This document shows positions 42,901 through 51,461 of a DNA stretch of 64,000 bases, piece by piece. Below the pieces are notes generated by a model. That model had not been told where the DNA came from, did not search any database, and saw only the letters and a program-made list of their open reading frames with translations. The position numbers and the translations under genes are program-made. Source of the DNA: Neisseria sicca (lineage in GTDB: Bacteria > Pseudomonadota > Gammaproteobacteria > Burkholderiales > Neisseriaceae); the NCBI RefSeq assembly GCF_017753665.1, contig NZ_CP072524.1, positions 248,001-312,000 on the forward strand, written 5' to 3'. Positions within the stretch are counted from its first letter, which is position 1, and the number at the start of each line of letters is the position of its first letter.

Positions 42901-43365
42901 ATGAAATCAAAAGTATTACTGGCTGTTGCCGCCGCATTATCCCTTGGTGCCTGTGTCGCACCCGACATGGATTATGATTTCGAACGTGGTTCCCGTCACG
43001 AGCATCGCCATGAACACCGTTACGACAATCGTGATGATAATTACGATCGTAACGAGATGCGCCGTGAAGAGCGTCGTTATGAAGAAAACCGTCGCACATC
43101 AGAGTCCCGCCGTTTGCGCACTTTCTCTTGTGAGAACGGATTGTCTGTTGATGTCCGCAACTTGAATAACGATCAGTTGGAATTGCGCCTTGACGACAAG
43201 CGCGCTGTATTGTCATCCGATGTTTCCGGTTCCGGCTCGCGCTACACTTCCAACCGCGGCCTGTTCGGCAAAGGTGCGGAATGGCATGAGAAAAACGGCG
43301 AAGCATCCTTCAGCTTTACCGATCCGTACGGCAACCGTGTAGAAACTTCTTGCAGCGTGCGCTAA
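42901..43365 (+). CDS. MliC-like lipoprotein (lysozyme inhibitor family)
   Basis: 154-residue precursor with lipobox LGAC (Cys18), so a lipid-anchored envelope protein. After the lipobox comes a highly charged, His/Arg/Asp-rich linker of about 50 residues (RHEHRHEHRYDNRDDNYDRN). The C-terminal domain resembles MliC/C-type lysozyme inhibitors: FSCENGLSVDVRNLN, LDDKRAVL, GLFGKGAEWHEKNGEASFSF, with two Cys (FSC and TSC) for a disulfide. Lysozyme inhibition is inferred. The linker could bind metal, and it lies next to the Zur-regulated pair. RBS AGGAG. Confidence 0.8.
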   Translation: MKSKVLLAVAAALSLGACVAPDMDYDFERGSRHEHRHEHRYDNRDDNYDRNEMRREERRYEENRRTSESRRLRTFSCENGLSVDVRNLNNDQLELRLDDKRAVLSSDVSGSGSRYTSNRGLFGKGAEWHEKNGEASFSFTDPYGNRVETSCSVR

Positions 43366-43383
43366 ATCCCAAATATCCTGTTA

Positions 43384-43417
43384 AAGGTCGTCTGAAAATA
43401 TTTTCAGACGACCTTTT
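43384..43417. terminator. DUS hairpin terminator of the lipoprotein gene
   Basis: AAAGGTCGTCTGAAAA faces TTTTCAGACGACCTTTTTT with a four-base loop. The 190 bases to cysI include one further single DUS near 43508. Confidence 0.85.
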
Positions 43418-43558
43418 TTCTATTTGGTGCAGTGTGCCCCTACATTACAGGTAATCTTTTGGATATAACGAAATCATCTTTAAATCGAACAAACCATTCT
43501 TTCCCATTTTCAGACGACCTGATTAAAGTAGCTCCAAACTGAGAATAAGGAGCACCCT

Positions 43559-45313
43559 ATGACTACCACCGCCGACCCGCGCGCCAAACTGCCCGACACC
43601 CCGCTTTCCGGCAACGAAGCCCTGAAAGACCGCAGCGACTATCTGCACGGTACCATCAAAGACGATTTGACCGACGACTTTACCGGCGGCTTTACCGCCG
43701 ACAATTTCCAGCTTATCCGTTTCCACGGCATGTACGAGCAGGACAACCGCGACATCCGTGCCGAGCGTACCGACCAAAAACTCGAACCCTTAAAAAACAT
43801 GATGTTGCGCTGTCGCTTGCCCGGCGGCATCATCACGCCGGCGCAGTGGCTGGGCATAGACGAATTTGCCGGCGACCACACCATTTACGGTTCCATCCGC
43901 CTGACCAACCGCCAAACCTTCCAATACCACGGTATTTTAAAAACCGATTTGAAACTGGCGCACCAGTCCCTGCACAAACTCGGCCTCGATTCCATCGCCA
44001 CCGCCAGCGACGTCAACCGCAACGTACTCTGCACCAGCAATCCCGTTCAAAGCCCGCTGCACCAAGAAGCCTACGAATGGGCGAAACGCATCAGTATGCA
44101 CCTTCTGCCGCGCACCATGGCTTACGCCGATGTCTGGCTGGACGGTGAAAAAGTGTTCACCACCGAACCGACCGAGCCGCGCAACAAAGAAATTGCCGAC
44201 GACGTCGAACCGATTTTGGGCAAAACCTACCTGCCGCGCAAATTCAAAACCGCCGTCGTCATCCCGCCCGACAACGATGTGGACATCCATTCCAACGACT
44301 TAGGCTTCGTCGCCATCGAAGAAAACGGCAAACTTGTCGGCTTCAACGTCCTTGTCGGCGGCGGGCTATCCAGCGAACACGGCAACACCAAAACCTATCC
44401 TAACACCTCCTACGAATTCGGCTTCGTCCCCCTCGAATACACCCTCAACGCCGCCGAAGCCGTCGTCAGCACCCAGCGCGACTGGGGCAACCGCAGCGAC
44501 CGCAAAGCCGCGCGCACCCGCTATACCCTCCAGCGTGTCGGCGTCGAAGTGTTCAAAGAAGAAGTCGAAAAGCGCATGGGCATCAAATTCCAACCCATCC
44601 GCCCCTACGCCTTCACCCATCGCGGCGACCACATCGGCTGGGTTAAAGGCCTCGAAGGCAACTGGCACCTGACCCTGTTCATCGAGAACGGCCGCCTGCT
44701 CGACTATCCCGGCAGACCGTTGAAAACCGGCGTGCGCGAAATCGCCAAAATCCATCCCGGCGACTTCCGCCTGACCGCCAACCAAAACCTCGTCGTCGCC
44801 AACGTTCCGCCCGAGCTGAAAGACACCATAGACAAAATCGCCAAAGAACACGGCTTAATCAGCAAATCCATCACCATCCAGCGCGAAAACTCCATGGCGT
44901 GCGTCGCCCTGCCGACCTGTCCGCTGGCGATGGCGGAAGCCGAACGCTTCCTGCCGTCGTTCTCCGACAAAATCGACGAAATGTTCGCCAAATACGGCTT
45001 GGAAGACGAATACATCGTCCTGCGCGTCACCGGCTGCCCCAACGGCTGCGGCCGCGCCATGCTCGCCGAAATCGGCTTGGTCGGCAAAGCCGTCGGTCGC
45101 TACAACCTCTACGCAGGCGGCAACCGCGAAGGCACCCGCATCCCGCGCCTGTTCAAAGAAAACATCACCGAACCCGAAATCCTCGAAATCGTCGACGGCT
45201 GGGTCGGAAACTGGGCGCAAAACCGCCTCGACGACGAAGGCTTCGGCGACTTCGCCATCCGCACTGGTATTGTCAAACCTGTTCTCGATCCGCCACGCGA
45301 TTTCTGGGCTTGA
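43559..45313 (+). CDS. cysI: Sulfite reductase hemoprotein beta-component
   Basis: Reduces sulfite to sulfide with a sirohaem-[4Fe-4S] centre. It has 584 residues. The two Cys motifs are CVALPTCPLAMAEAER and VTGCPNGCGRAMLAEIG near residues 450 and 495. Sirohaem-binding RLTNRQTFQYHG and RCRLPGGIITPAQW are present. The flavoprotein partner cysJ and the cysGHDN genes, usually clustered with it in Neisseria, are not adjacent on either side. RBS AAGGAG at 43547-43552. Confidence 0.94.
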   Translation: MTTTADPRAKLPDTPLSGNEALKDRSDYLHGTIKDDLTDDFTGGFTADNFQLIRFHGMYEQDNRDIRAERTDQKLEPLKNMMLRCRLPGGIITPAQWLGIDEFAGDHTIYGSIRLTNRQTFQYHGILKTDLKLAHQSLHKLGLDSIATASDVNRNVLCTSNPVQSPLHQEAYEWAKRISMHLLPRTMAYADVWLDGEKVFTTEPTEPRNKEIADDVEPILGKTYLPRKFKTAVVIPPDNDVDIHSNDLGFVAIEENGKLVGFNVLVGGGLSSEHGNTKTYPNTSYEFGFVPLEYTLNAAEAVVSTQRDWGNRSDRKAARTRYTLQRVGVEVFKEEVEKRMGIKFQPIRPYAFTHRGDHIGWVKGLEGNWHLTLFIENGRLLDYPGRPLKTGVREIAKIHPGDFRLTANQNLVVANVPPELKDTIDKIAKEHGLISKSITIQRENSMACVALPTCPLAMAEAERFLPSFSDKIDEMFAKYGLEDEYIVLRVTGCPNGCGRAMLAEIGLVGKAVGRYNLYAGGNREGTRIPRLFKENITEPEILEIVDGWVGNWAQNRLDDEGFGDFAIRTGIVKPVLDPPRDFWA

Positions 45314-45341
45314 GTGCAGGTAAGGAATGATGTATAGGAAG

Positions 45342-45374
45342 AAAGGTCGTCTGAAAGATTCAGACGACCTTTTG
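45342..45374. terminator. DUS hairpin terminator of cysI
   Basis: AAAGGTCGTCTGAAAG and TTCAGACGACCTTTT form a stem with a very short loop. The next 240 bases show no convincing gene. Confidence 0.8.
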
Positions 45375-45614
45375 GATTTTGGGGTAACGGTTTTCGCGGG
45401 CGAATGCGGGGAGCAAGCGTTCACTTTAGGGGTGGGTTTGATGGAACGTTTGAAAAGTTGTCGTGGTGCAGGCTGTGTCTCCAGATTGCAGCAGTCGGAC
45501 GAACGGCGGGAAGGAAAGTTTTCGCTGGCAAAGCTCATGATGCGACATCCTATTCGAAACGTCTTCCGAATCTAGCAAACATACTTAATTTTAATTCCGG
45601 CATATCATTAAATT

Positions 45615-45745
45615 CCGTCATTCCCGCCCCCGCCTACGCGAGGACAGGCTACGGCGGGAGTCTATCGTAAAACTTGAGAAACCTTGGTTTGAAAAACAGT
45701 TTCTGAATTTCAAAAATGGATTGCCGTCTGCACAGGAATGACGAC
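45615..45745. repeat. dRS3/NIME-like repeat remnant
   Basis: ATTCCCGCCCCCGCC is followed by GGCTACGGCGGGAGTCT, an imperfect dRS3-type ATTCCC...GGGAAT pair. The block runs on into GTCTGCACAGGAATGACGAC, typical wording of neisserial intergenic mosaic repeats. Degenerate copy, no gene. Confidence 0.6.
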
Positions 45746-45774
45746 AACCGGTAAATTGCGTATCTGAAAAAAAG

Positions 45775-45880
45775 TATAGTGGATTAACAAAAATCAGGAC
45801 AAGGCGACGAAGCCGCAGACAGTACAAATAGTACGGCAAGGCGAGGCAACGCCGTACTGGTTTAAATTTAATCTACTATA
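45775..45880. repeat. Correia repeat enclosed element (short, 106 bp)
   Basis: The element begins TATAGTGGATTAACAAAAAT and ends TTTAATCTACTATA. Terminal repeats differ at one base in the outer 13 (TATAGTGGATTAA against TATAGTAGATTAA). The inside holds AAGGCGACGAAGCCGCAGAC and AGTACGGCAAGGCGAGGCAA, typical of neisserial Correia/NEMIS elements; the roughly 50-bp internal block of the long form is absent. Such elements can be RNase III targets or supply promoters. Confidence 0.92.
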
Positions 45881-45950
45881 ATTTAGCTATAGCCCGACTT
45901 TGGGTTGGCAAATTCGAAAAAATAAGAGAAAGAGTTGAAAGCCGGTAGTC

Positions 45951-45982
45951 AAAAGGTCGTCTGAAAATGTTCAGACGACCTT
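45951..45982. terminator. DUS hairpin abutting IS1655
   Basis: AAAAGGTCGTCTGAAAA faces TTCAGACGACCTT with a loop of about four bases. The IS begins immediately after it. Confidence 0.75.
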
Positions 45983-47056
45983 GGATTCGGATTTCAAGTG
46001 CAACACTAGTGTATCAGTGGTTTGAACAGATTCAAGAATAAAACACTTGGCGTTTCGTAGCCAAGTGTTTTTCTTGGCCGGTGGTTCAACTCATCTTGAA
46101 CCCTGCGTATCTCCCGATCGCTGATGTTTCGGAAATCGGTTTGCTTGGGGAAATATTGTCGGATGAGTCCGTTGGTGTTCTCATTCAGCCCTTTCTCCCA
46201 AGAATGGTAGGGGCGGCAAAAATAAGTCTCCGCTTTCAATGCTTTGGCTATTTTGGTGTGTTGGTAAAATTCTTTACCGTTGTCCATGGTGATGGTGTGG
46301 ACTCTGGCTTTATGTGCCCTTAATACCCTAATGGCTGCCAGAGCAGTGTCTTCGGCTTTGAGGCTGTCCAATTTGCAGATGATGGTGTAGCGGGTAACGC
46401 GTTCGACCAAGGTCAGTAATGCGCTTTTCTGTCCTTTGCCGACGATGGTGTCGGCTTCCCAATCGCCGATGCGGGCTTTCTGGTCGACGATGGCGGGTCG
46501 GTTTTCTATGCCGACGCGGTTGGGCACTTTGCCTCTGGTCCATGTGCTGCCGTAGCGTTTGCGGTAGGGTTTGCTGCATATTCTGAGGTGTTGCCACAAG
46601 GTGCCGCCGTTGCTTTTGTCTTGGCGGAGGTAGCGGTAAATGGTGCTGTGGTGGAGTGTTATCCCGTGATGTTTGCGCAGGTAGGCGCATACTTGTTCGG
46701 GACTGAGTTTGCGGCGGATAAGGGTGTCGATGTGTTGAATCAGCTGCGAATCAAGCTTATAGGGCTTTCGCTTACGCTGTTTGATAGTCCGGCTCTGCTT
46801 CTGTGCTTTTTCGGCACTGTATTGCTGCCCTTGGGTGCGGTGCCGTCTGATTTCGCGGCTGATGGTGCTTTTGTGGCGGTTAAGCTGTTTGGCGATTTCT
46901 GTGACGGTGCAGTGGCGGGACAGGTATTGGATATGGTATCGTTCGTCTTGGGTCAGTTGTGTGTAGCTCATGGCAATCTTTCTTGCAGGAAAGGCCGTAT
47001 GCTACCGCATACTGGCCTTTTTCTGTTAGGGAAAGTTGCACTTCAAATGCGAATCC
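45983..47056 (-). mobile_element. IS30-family element, IS1655-like
   Basis: About 1,074 bp, bounded by GGATTCGGATTTCAAGTGCA at 45983 and the complement of the right end, GGATTCGCATTTGAAGTGCA, which differ at two bases. It contains one intact transposase gene on the minus strand. The left end touches a DUS hairpin and the right end lies 25 bases from the speE-like stop codon. A second copy starts at 63729 in the same orientation. The name IS1655 is from memory. Confidence 0.88.
46006..46971 (-). CDS. IS30-family transposase
   Basis: 321 residues. N-terminal HTH (HCTVTEIAKQLNRHKSTISR), then the DDE domain: first Asp in IGDWEADTIVGKG, second Asp in ITMDNGKEF, Glu in KGLNENTNGLIRQYFPK. Intact from MSYTQLTQDERYHIQY to the stop inside the left inverted repeat region. 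The frame is uninterrupted, so activity is possible. Confidence 0.93.
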   Translation of the reverse strand: MSYTQLTQDERYHIQYLSRHCTVTEIAKQLNRHKSTISREIRRHRTQGQQYSAEKAQKQSRTIKQRKRKPYKLDSQLIQHIDTLIRRKLSPEQVCAYLRKHHGITLHHSTIYRYLRQDKSNGGTLWQHLRICSKPYRKRYGSTWTRGKVPNRVGIENRPAIVDQKARIGDWEADTIVGKGQKSALLTLVERVTRYTIICKLDSLKAEDTALAAIRVLRAHKARVHTITMDNGKEFYQHTKIAKALKAETYFCRPYHSWEKGLNENTNGLIRQYFPKQTDFRNISDREIRRVQDELNHRPRKTLGYETPSVLFLNLFKPLIH

Positions 47057-47081
47057 GCCGACCTTTGTTTTGGGAAAAAGC

Positions 47082-48596
47082 TCAACGGATGACGTTGTGC
47101 CAGTCGCTTTCGAAATAGCTGACGAGGATTTGGTTGTTCAGATAGTTCGGCTCGACCTTGCGCCTTGCCATATCGGGCGGGAAGCGGAACATTTCGGCGG
47201 CGGTTTGGGCGTTTAGATAACGTGTGGGAACGTCGAATTTCTGCGGGACGGGGAATTGCTTATCGAAGCCTGCTAATACAAATCCCCATTCGCCGAAGGA
47301 GGGGACGTAAACGTGATAAGGCGCGGTGGAAAGGCCGGCGGCTTCGAGGGTGGCGACGACCGACCAGTAGGCGTTGGGGGCGAAGTAGGGCGAGGTGGAT
47401 TGGACGACGATTTTGCCCTGCGGATGAAGATGGCGGGCGACGAGGCGGTACATGGGGACGGAGTAGAGTTTGCCCAGTGAGAAATTGGACGGGTCGGGTA
47501 GGTCGATGATGATGACATCGAATTTTTCAGACGACCCCTCCAGCCATTTGGCGGCATCGTCGTTGACGACGTGCATTTTGGGATGGGATAGCGAGCCTTG
47601 GTTGAGCGCGCTTAAGGCGGCGGAGGTTTTAAAGGTAGCGGTCATGTCGGGGTCTAAATCGACCAGGGTAACGTGTTTGACCTGCGGGTATTTCAAGACT
47701 TCGCGCGCCGCCAGCCCGTCGCCGCCGCCGAGGATGAGGATGCGGGAGGTGTGGGAAACCATCTGCATGGCGGGCAGGACGAGGGCTTCGTGGTAACGGA
47801 CTTCGTCGCGCGAGGAGAATTGCAGGTTGCCGTTGATGTAGAGGCGGGTGTCGTCTTTCCAGCGGGTAACGACGAGCCGTTGGTAGGGCGAGTGGCTTTG
47901 ATAGACGACGGGGTCACCGAAATAGCTTTGTTCGGCTTTGAAGGAGATGCGGTCGGCGTAGGCGAAGGCGGCGGCGAGGACGGACAAGACAATCAGCGCG
48001 CGCAGGCGGATGGCGCGGTAGCGGGGCAATTCGGCTTTGAATACGCGCGCGGTCAGGTAGGCGACGGCGGCGTTGAGGATGCCGAACAAGAGGGCGGAAC
48101 GCGCCATGCCGAGTTTGGGGGCTAAGAGAAGCGGGAAGAGCAGGGAAACAGCGAGTGCGCCCAAATAGTCGAAGGTCAGGACTTTGGAAACGAGTTCTTT
48201 AAATTCTGCGCCTTTGCGGTTTAACACGCGCATCACCAACGGGATTTCCATGCCGACGACCGCGCCGACAATCAGTACGAAGGCGTAGAGCAGGGTGCGG
48301 AACGGGGCGGCGGAAAGCCCGAAGGCGACGAATAATGCCAGCGCGGAAATGCCGCCGATGATGCCGACCAGAAGTTCGATTTCGATAAAGCGGTGCAGCA
48401 CGTCTTCGTCTTTGATGTAGCGGGTCAGGTGCGCGCCTATGCCCATCGAGAAGAGATAAAGCCCGATGACGGAGGAAAACTGCAAAATGCTGTCGCCCAA
48501 AAGATAGCTCGCCAGCGCGGCGATGATGAGTTCGTAGGCGAGGCCGCAACTGGCGACGATGAAGACGGAGATGATGAGGGTGCGGTTGGCAGTCAT
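47082..48596 (-). CDS. speE: Membrane-anchored spermidine synthase-like protein
   Basis: 504 residues. About seven hydrophobic segments occupy the N-terminal half (TLIISVFIVASCGLAYELII, LLYAFVLIVGAVVGMEIPLV and others). The C-terminal half is a spermidine synthase domain: YQSHSPYQRLVVTRWKDD, LYINGNLQFSSRDEVRYHEA, GGGDGLAAREVLKYP and the catalytic-type DLPDPSNFSLGKLYS. Such fused polyamine aminopropyltransferases often sit with DUF350 and DUF4178 genes; these are not seen here, where IS1655 follows 25 bases after the stop. Substrate unproven. Confidence 0.85.
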   Translation of the reverse strand: MTANRTLIISVFIVASCGLAYELIIAALASYLLGDSILQFSSVIGLYLFSMGIGAHLTRYIKDEDVLHRFIEIELLVGIIGGISALALFVAFGLSAAPFRTLLYAFVLIVGAVVGMEIPLVMRVLNRKGAEFKELVSKVLTFDYLGALAVSLLFPLLLAPKLGMARSALLFGILNAAVAYLTARVFKAELPRYRAIRLRALIVLSVLAAAFAYADRISFKAEQSYFGDPVVYQSHSPYQRLVVTRWKDDTRLYINGNLQFSSRDEVRYHEALVLPAMQMVSHTSRILILGGGDGLAAREVLKYPQVKHVTLVDLDPDMTATFKTSAALSALNQGSLSHPKMHVVNDDAAKWLEGSSEKFDVIIIDLPDPSNFSLGKLYSVPMYRLVARHLHPQGKIVVQSTSPYFAPNAYWSVVATLEAAGLSTAPYHVYVPSFGEWGFVLAGFDKQFPVPQKFDVPTRYLNAQTAAEMFRFPPDMARRKVEPNYLNNQILVSYFESDWHNVIR

Positions 48597-48657
48597 GGTG
48601 TGGTAGGAATAGGGTTTGAGCTGCTATTGTATATTGAAATAGGGATGGTCTGCCGCA

Positions 48658-48700
48658 AAGGTCGTCTGAAAAACTCCAGCCGTTTGTTCAGACGACGTTT
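48658..48700. repeat. DUS inverted pair between speE and purF
   Basis: AAAGGTCGTCTGAAAAA faces TGTTCAGACGACGTTT across about 13 bases. The divergent genes lie on either side. TTGAC and GTCAA flank 11 bases at 48715-48735, and a -10-like TATAAT lies at 48765-48770, both upstream of purF. Confidence 0.55.
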
Positions 48701-48809
48701 CCGTATTTTTGGGGTTGACATGAAAATATTGTCAACAATTTGGGCAACTTTGTCCGATTTATTCTATAATTCTAGTTTCCAAGTTAACCTCGAATTCGGA
48801 GAAGACGAT

Positions 48810-50354
48810 ATGTGCGGTGTATTAGGTTTGGTCAGCCATGAGCCGGTAAACCAGCTTCTGTACGACGGTTTGCAGATGTTGCAACACAGGGGGCAGGATG
48901 CGGCGGGCATTGTAACGGCCGAAGGCGGCACGTTTCACATGCACAAAGGCAAAGGCATGGTGCGCGAAGTGTTCCGCACACGCAATATGCGCGATTTGAT
49001 CGGCAACGCGGGCATCGCCCATGTCCGTTATCCTACGGCGGGCAACGCGGGCAGCAGCGCGGAGGCGCAACCTTTCTACGTCAGCTCGCCTTTCGGCATC
49101 GTTTTGGCGCACAACGGCAACCTCACCAATACCGCCGAACTGTATGAAAACGTGTGCAACAAACACCTGCGCCACGTCAACACCAGCTCCGATTCCGAGG
49201 TCTTGCTCAACGTATTCGCGCACGAATTGCGCCGCGAAGTCTCTAAAAACGCCAATCCCCACCGGCTCAATATCGACAATATTTTCAACGCTATTGCCGA
49301 AGTCCACCGCCTTGTGCGTGGCGCATACGGCGTGGTTGCCATGATTGCGGGCTACGGCATGGTCGCTTTTCGTGATCCTTACGGCATCCGTCCTCTGGTG
49401 TTGGGTTCTCAAACCGACGAAGCAGGCAGAAAATCCTATGCCGTCGCCTCCGAATCTGTTGCCTTCAATGCGCTTGCCTACGATTTGGAACGCGATATCC
49501 AGCCGGGCGAAGCAGTATTCGTCGGCTTTGACGGCACACTGATTGCCCGTCAATGCAGCGACCGCGCCAAACTCAGTCCCTGCCTGTTTGAATACGTCTA
49601 TTTTGCCCGTCCCGACTCCGTGATCGACGGCGTATCGGTTTACCAATCGCGCTTGGACATGGGCGTGTCCTTAGCGGAAAAAATCAAACGCGAGCTGCCC
49701 GTGGACGACATCGACGTCGTGATGCCCATTCCCGACACCAGCCGCCCCAGCGCGATGGAACTTGCCGTCCACCTCAAAAAACCTTACCGCGAAGGTTTGA
49801 TTAAAAACCGCTATATCGGCCGCACCTTTATCATGCCCGGCCAGGCGACGCGCAAAAAATCCGTGCGCCAAAAACTCAGCCCGATGGAAACCGAGTTTGA
49901 AGGCAAAAGCGTGTTGCTGGTGGACGACTCCATCGTGCGCGGGACGACCAGCCGCGAAATCGTCGAAATGGTACGCGCAGCGGGCGCACGCAAAGTCTAT
50001 ATCGCCTCCGCCGCCCCCGAAGTGCGCTATCCCAATGTGTACGGCATCGACATGCCCACACGCGAAGAATTAATTGCCAACGGGCGCAGCGCGGCGGAAA
50101 TTGCCGCCGAAATCGGCGCGGACGGCATCGTTTTCCAAAGTTTGAGCGATTTGGAAGCCGTCGTCAAAGCACTCAATCCGAAAATCGAGTCCTTCGATTC
50201 GTCCTGTTTCAACGGCATCTATCAAACCGGCGACATCGACCAAGCCTACCTCGACCGCCTGTCCGCCGAGAAATCCGGCTGCGGCGGCTTGAAAGTCCAC
50301 CCGAGCCGGATGGAACACAGCATCAGTATCAGCGATACGGGTGACGAAGAATAA
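48810..50354 (+). CDS. purF: Amidophosphoribosyltransferase
   Basis: First committed step of purine synthesis: PRPP plus glutamine to phosphoribosylamine. It has 514 residues. Cys2 (MCGVLGLVS) is the N-terminal nucleophile of the glutaminase domain after Met removal; GIAHVRYPTAGN follows. The PRPP loop is VLLVDDSIVRGTTSREIVEM. No iron-sulfur Cys cluster of the Bacillus type is obvious. Start at 48810 with GGAGA 9-13 bases upstream; the long upstream open frame is not coding. cvpA, often upstream, is absent. Confidence 0.95.
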   Translation: MCGVLGLVSHEPVNQLLYDGLQMLQHRGQDAAGIVTAEGGTFHMHKGKGMVREVFRTRNMRDLIGNAGIAHVRYPTAGNAGSSAEAQPFYVSSPFGIVLAHNGNLTNTAELYENVCNKHLRHVNTSSDSEVLLNVFAHELRREVSKNANPHRLNIDNIFNAIAEVHRLVRGAYGVVAMIAGYGMVAFRDPYGIRPLVLGSQTDEAGRKSYAVASESVAFNALAYDLERDIQPGEAVFVGFDGTLIARQCSDRAKLSPCLFEYVYFARPDSVIDGVSVYQSRLDMGVSLAEKIKRELPVDDIDVVMPIPDTSRPSAMELAVHLKKPYREGLIKNRYIGRTFIMPGQATRKKSVRQKLSPMETEFEGKSVLLVDDSIVRGTTSREIVEMVRAAGARKVYIASAAPEVRYPNVYGIDMPTREELIANGRSAAEIAAEIGADGIVFQSLSDLEAVVKALNPKIESFDSSCFNGIYQTGDIDQAYLDRLSAEKSGCGGLKVHPSRMEHSISISDTGDEE

Positions 50355-50377
50355 AACCGGATTGAACGATTAAGACA

Positions 50378-50436
50378 AAAGGTCGTCTGAAAACCATTTC
50401 CCTTTAAAGGATAGCGGTTTTCAGACGACCTTTTTT
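50378..50436. terminator. DUS hairpin terminator of purF
   Basis: AAAAGGTCGTCTGAAAACC faces GGTTTTCAGACGACCTTTTTT; the arms are separated by about 20 bases. Confidence 0.82.
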
Positions 50437-50437
50437 A

Positions 50438-50507
50438 TATAGTGGGTTAAGTTTATTAGACCAGCACAGGGTATTACTTTGTTGTGATTTGAAGTTGACC
50501 CACTATA
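50438..50507. repeat. 70-bp MITE-like element with Correia-type ends
   Basis: The outer ends TATAGTGGGTTAA and TTGACCCACTATA are inverted repeats with one mismatch in 13. They resemble Correia ends (TATAGTGGATTAA), but the interior (TTTATTAGACCAGCACAGGG and on) is unrelated to the Correia core at 45775. Each end begins with TA, as expected for a TA duplication. Confidence 0.6.
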
Positions 50508-50622
50508 AAAACCTACCATTCCATTCAAATAGCCTTAAGTATATCAATTAAGTCCGTGTTAGAATGAACTGTCTATCATTTCGATGGTATCAATTCTCTG
50601 CCTATTTCTTCAAAGGAATCTT

Positions 50623-51273
50623 ATGAACACCTTAACCAAATTCGGCTTGGCATTATTCATCGCTGCGGCATTAGCAGCCTGTGGCGACTCCGGCAAATCG
50701 GCTGACAGCAAACCCACTACCGTACAAACAGCCGAGGGCGAAGTTACCCTCTCCGGCAAATACGCTGAAATCATCAATAAATTCCCCGTTCCCGATCCTA
50801 AATTGGCAGAGCCGATTACCATTTCCGACAAAAAATCGCCAACCGGTTTGGAAGACCTGAAGAAATTCATGGAATATATCTCAGGAGCGGAAGCACAAAA
50901 AATTGCGCAAATGGCTTCCAAGCTGCAACAAACGGCATTACAAGGTGATGAAGCAGCCGCACTTGCAGCTGTCAAAGAGTTGACACCCGCTCTTGATAAA
51001 TACCTTCAAGATGTCGAGAAACTCAATATTCAAGATGCTGAAGTCAAAGCCGTTCTTGATCGTATGCTGCAAACAAGCAAAACAGCCAATGAAATGATCA
51101 TCCTGTCCAGCGAAAATGCTACTGCCCTAAAGATTGACATGAAAGACAAAGAAGCTGTCCAATTCATGAAGGCATACCAAGACAAAACCCACAATATGGA
51201 AACGGTTTTACGCCAAGCCAATCAGGAAGTACAAAAAGCTGCTGAAGCTTTGGGTAAAAAATATGCCCAATAA
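50623..51273 (+). CDS. Predicted lipoprotein, unknown function
   Basis: 216-residue precursor with signal peptide and lipobox LAAC (Cys20), followed by a Ser/Thr-rich spacer (DSGKSADSKPTTVQTAEGEV). The mature part is mostly helical, with an Ala/Gln/Glu-rich coiled pattern (LQQTALQGDEAAALAAVKEL, NMETVLRQANQEVQKAAEAL). No family recognised. ATG 50623 has AAAGGA 8-13 bases upstream. Confidence 0.8.
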   Translation: MNTLTKFGLALFIAAALAACGDSGKSADSKPTTVQTAEGEVTLSGKYAEIINKFPVPDPKLAEPITISDKKSPTGLEDLKKFMEYISGAEAQKIAQMASKLQQTALQGDEAAALAAVKELTPALDKYLQDVEKLNIQDAEVKAVLDRMLQTSKTANEMIILSSENATALKIDMKDKEAVQFMKAYQDKTHNMETVLRQANQEVQKAAEALGKKYAQ

Positions 51274-51290
51274 TCTGAGTTAAACTCCAC

Positions 51291-51338
51291 CAAAGGTTGT
51301 CTGAAAACGCTATCACAGCCGTTTCAGACGACCTTTTT
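51291..51338. terminator. DUS hairpin terminator of the lipoprotein gene
   Basis: AAAGGTTGTCTGAAAACG faces CGTTTCAGACGACCTTTTT; one arm has GTTG for GTCG, giving a G-T pair in the stem. Confidence 0.78.
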
Positions 51339-51461
51339 ACAAGCCGCTTGATAACATATTAAAACCATATCCCAAGCCTGCCGAAATATGCCATAATAGC
51401 CACGCAGCGCGCTTTTGTGCCGCATTCGAAAAGAAAAACCTAACCTACAAGAGAATATCCC

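Noticed and set aside
44855..45538. 227-codon minus-strand ORF over the cysI 3' end
   Set aside because: Mostly antisense to cysI and across a DUS hairpin; no RBS or domain.
48393..48809. Long N-terminal extension of purF
   Set aside because: PurF needs its Cys directly after the initiator Met; the extension crosses the speE start and a DUS hairpin.
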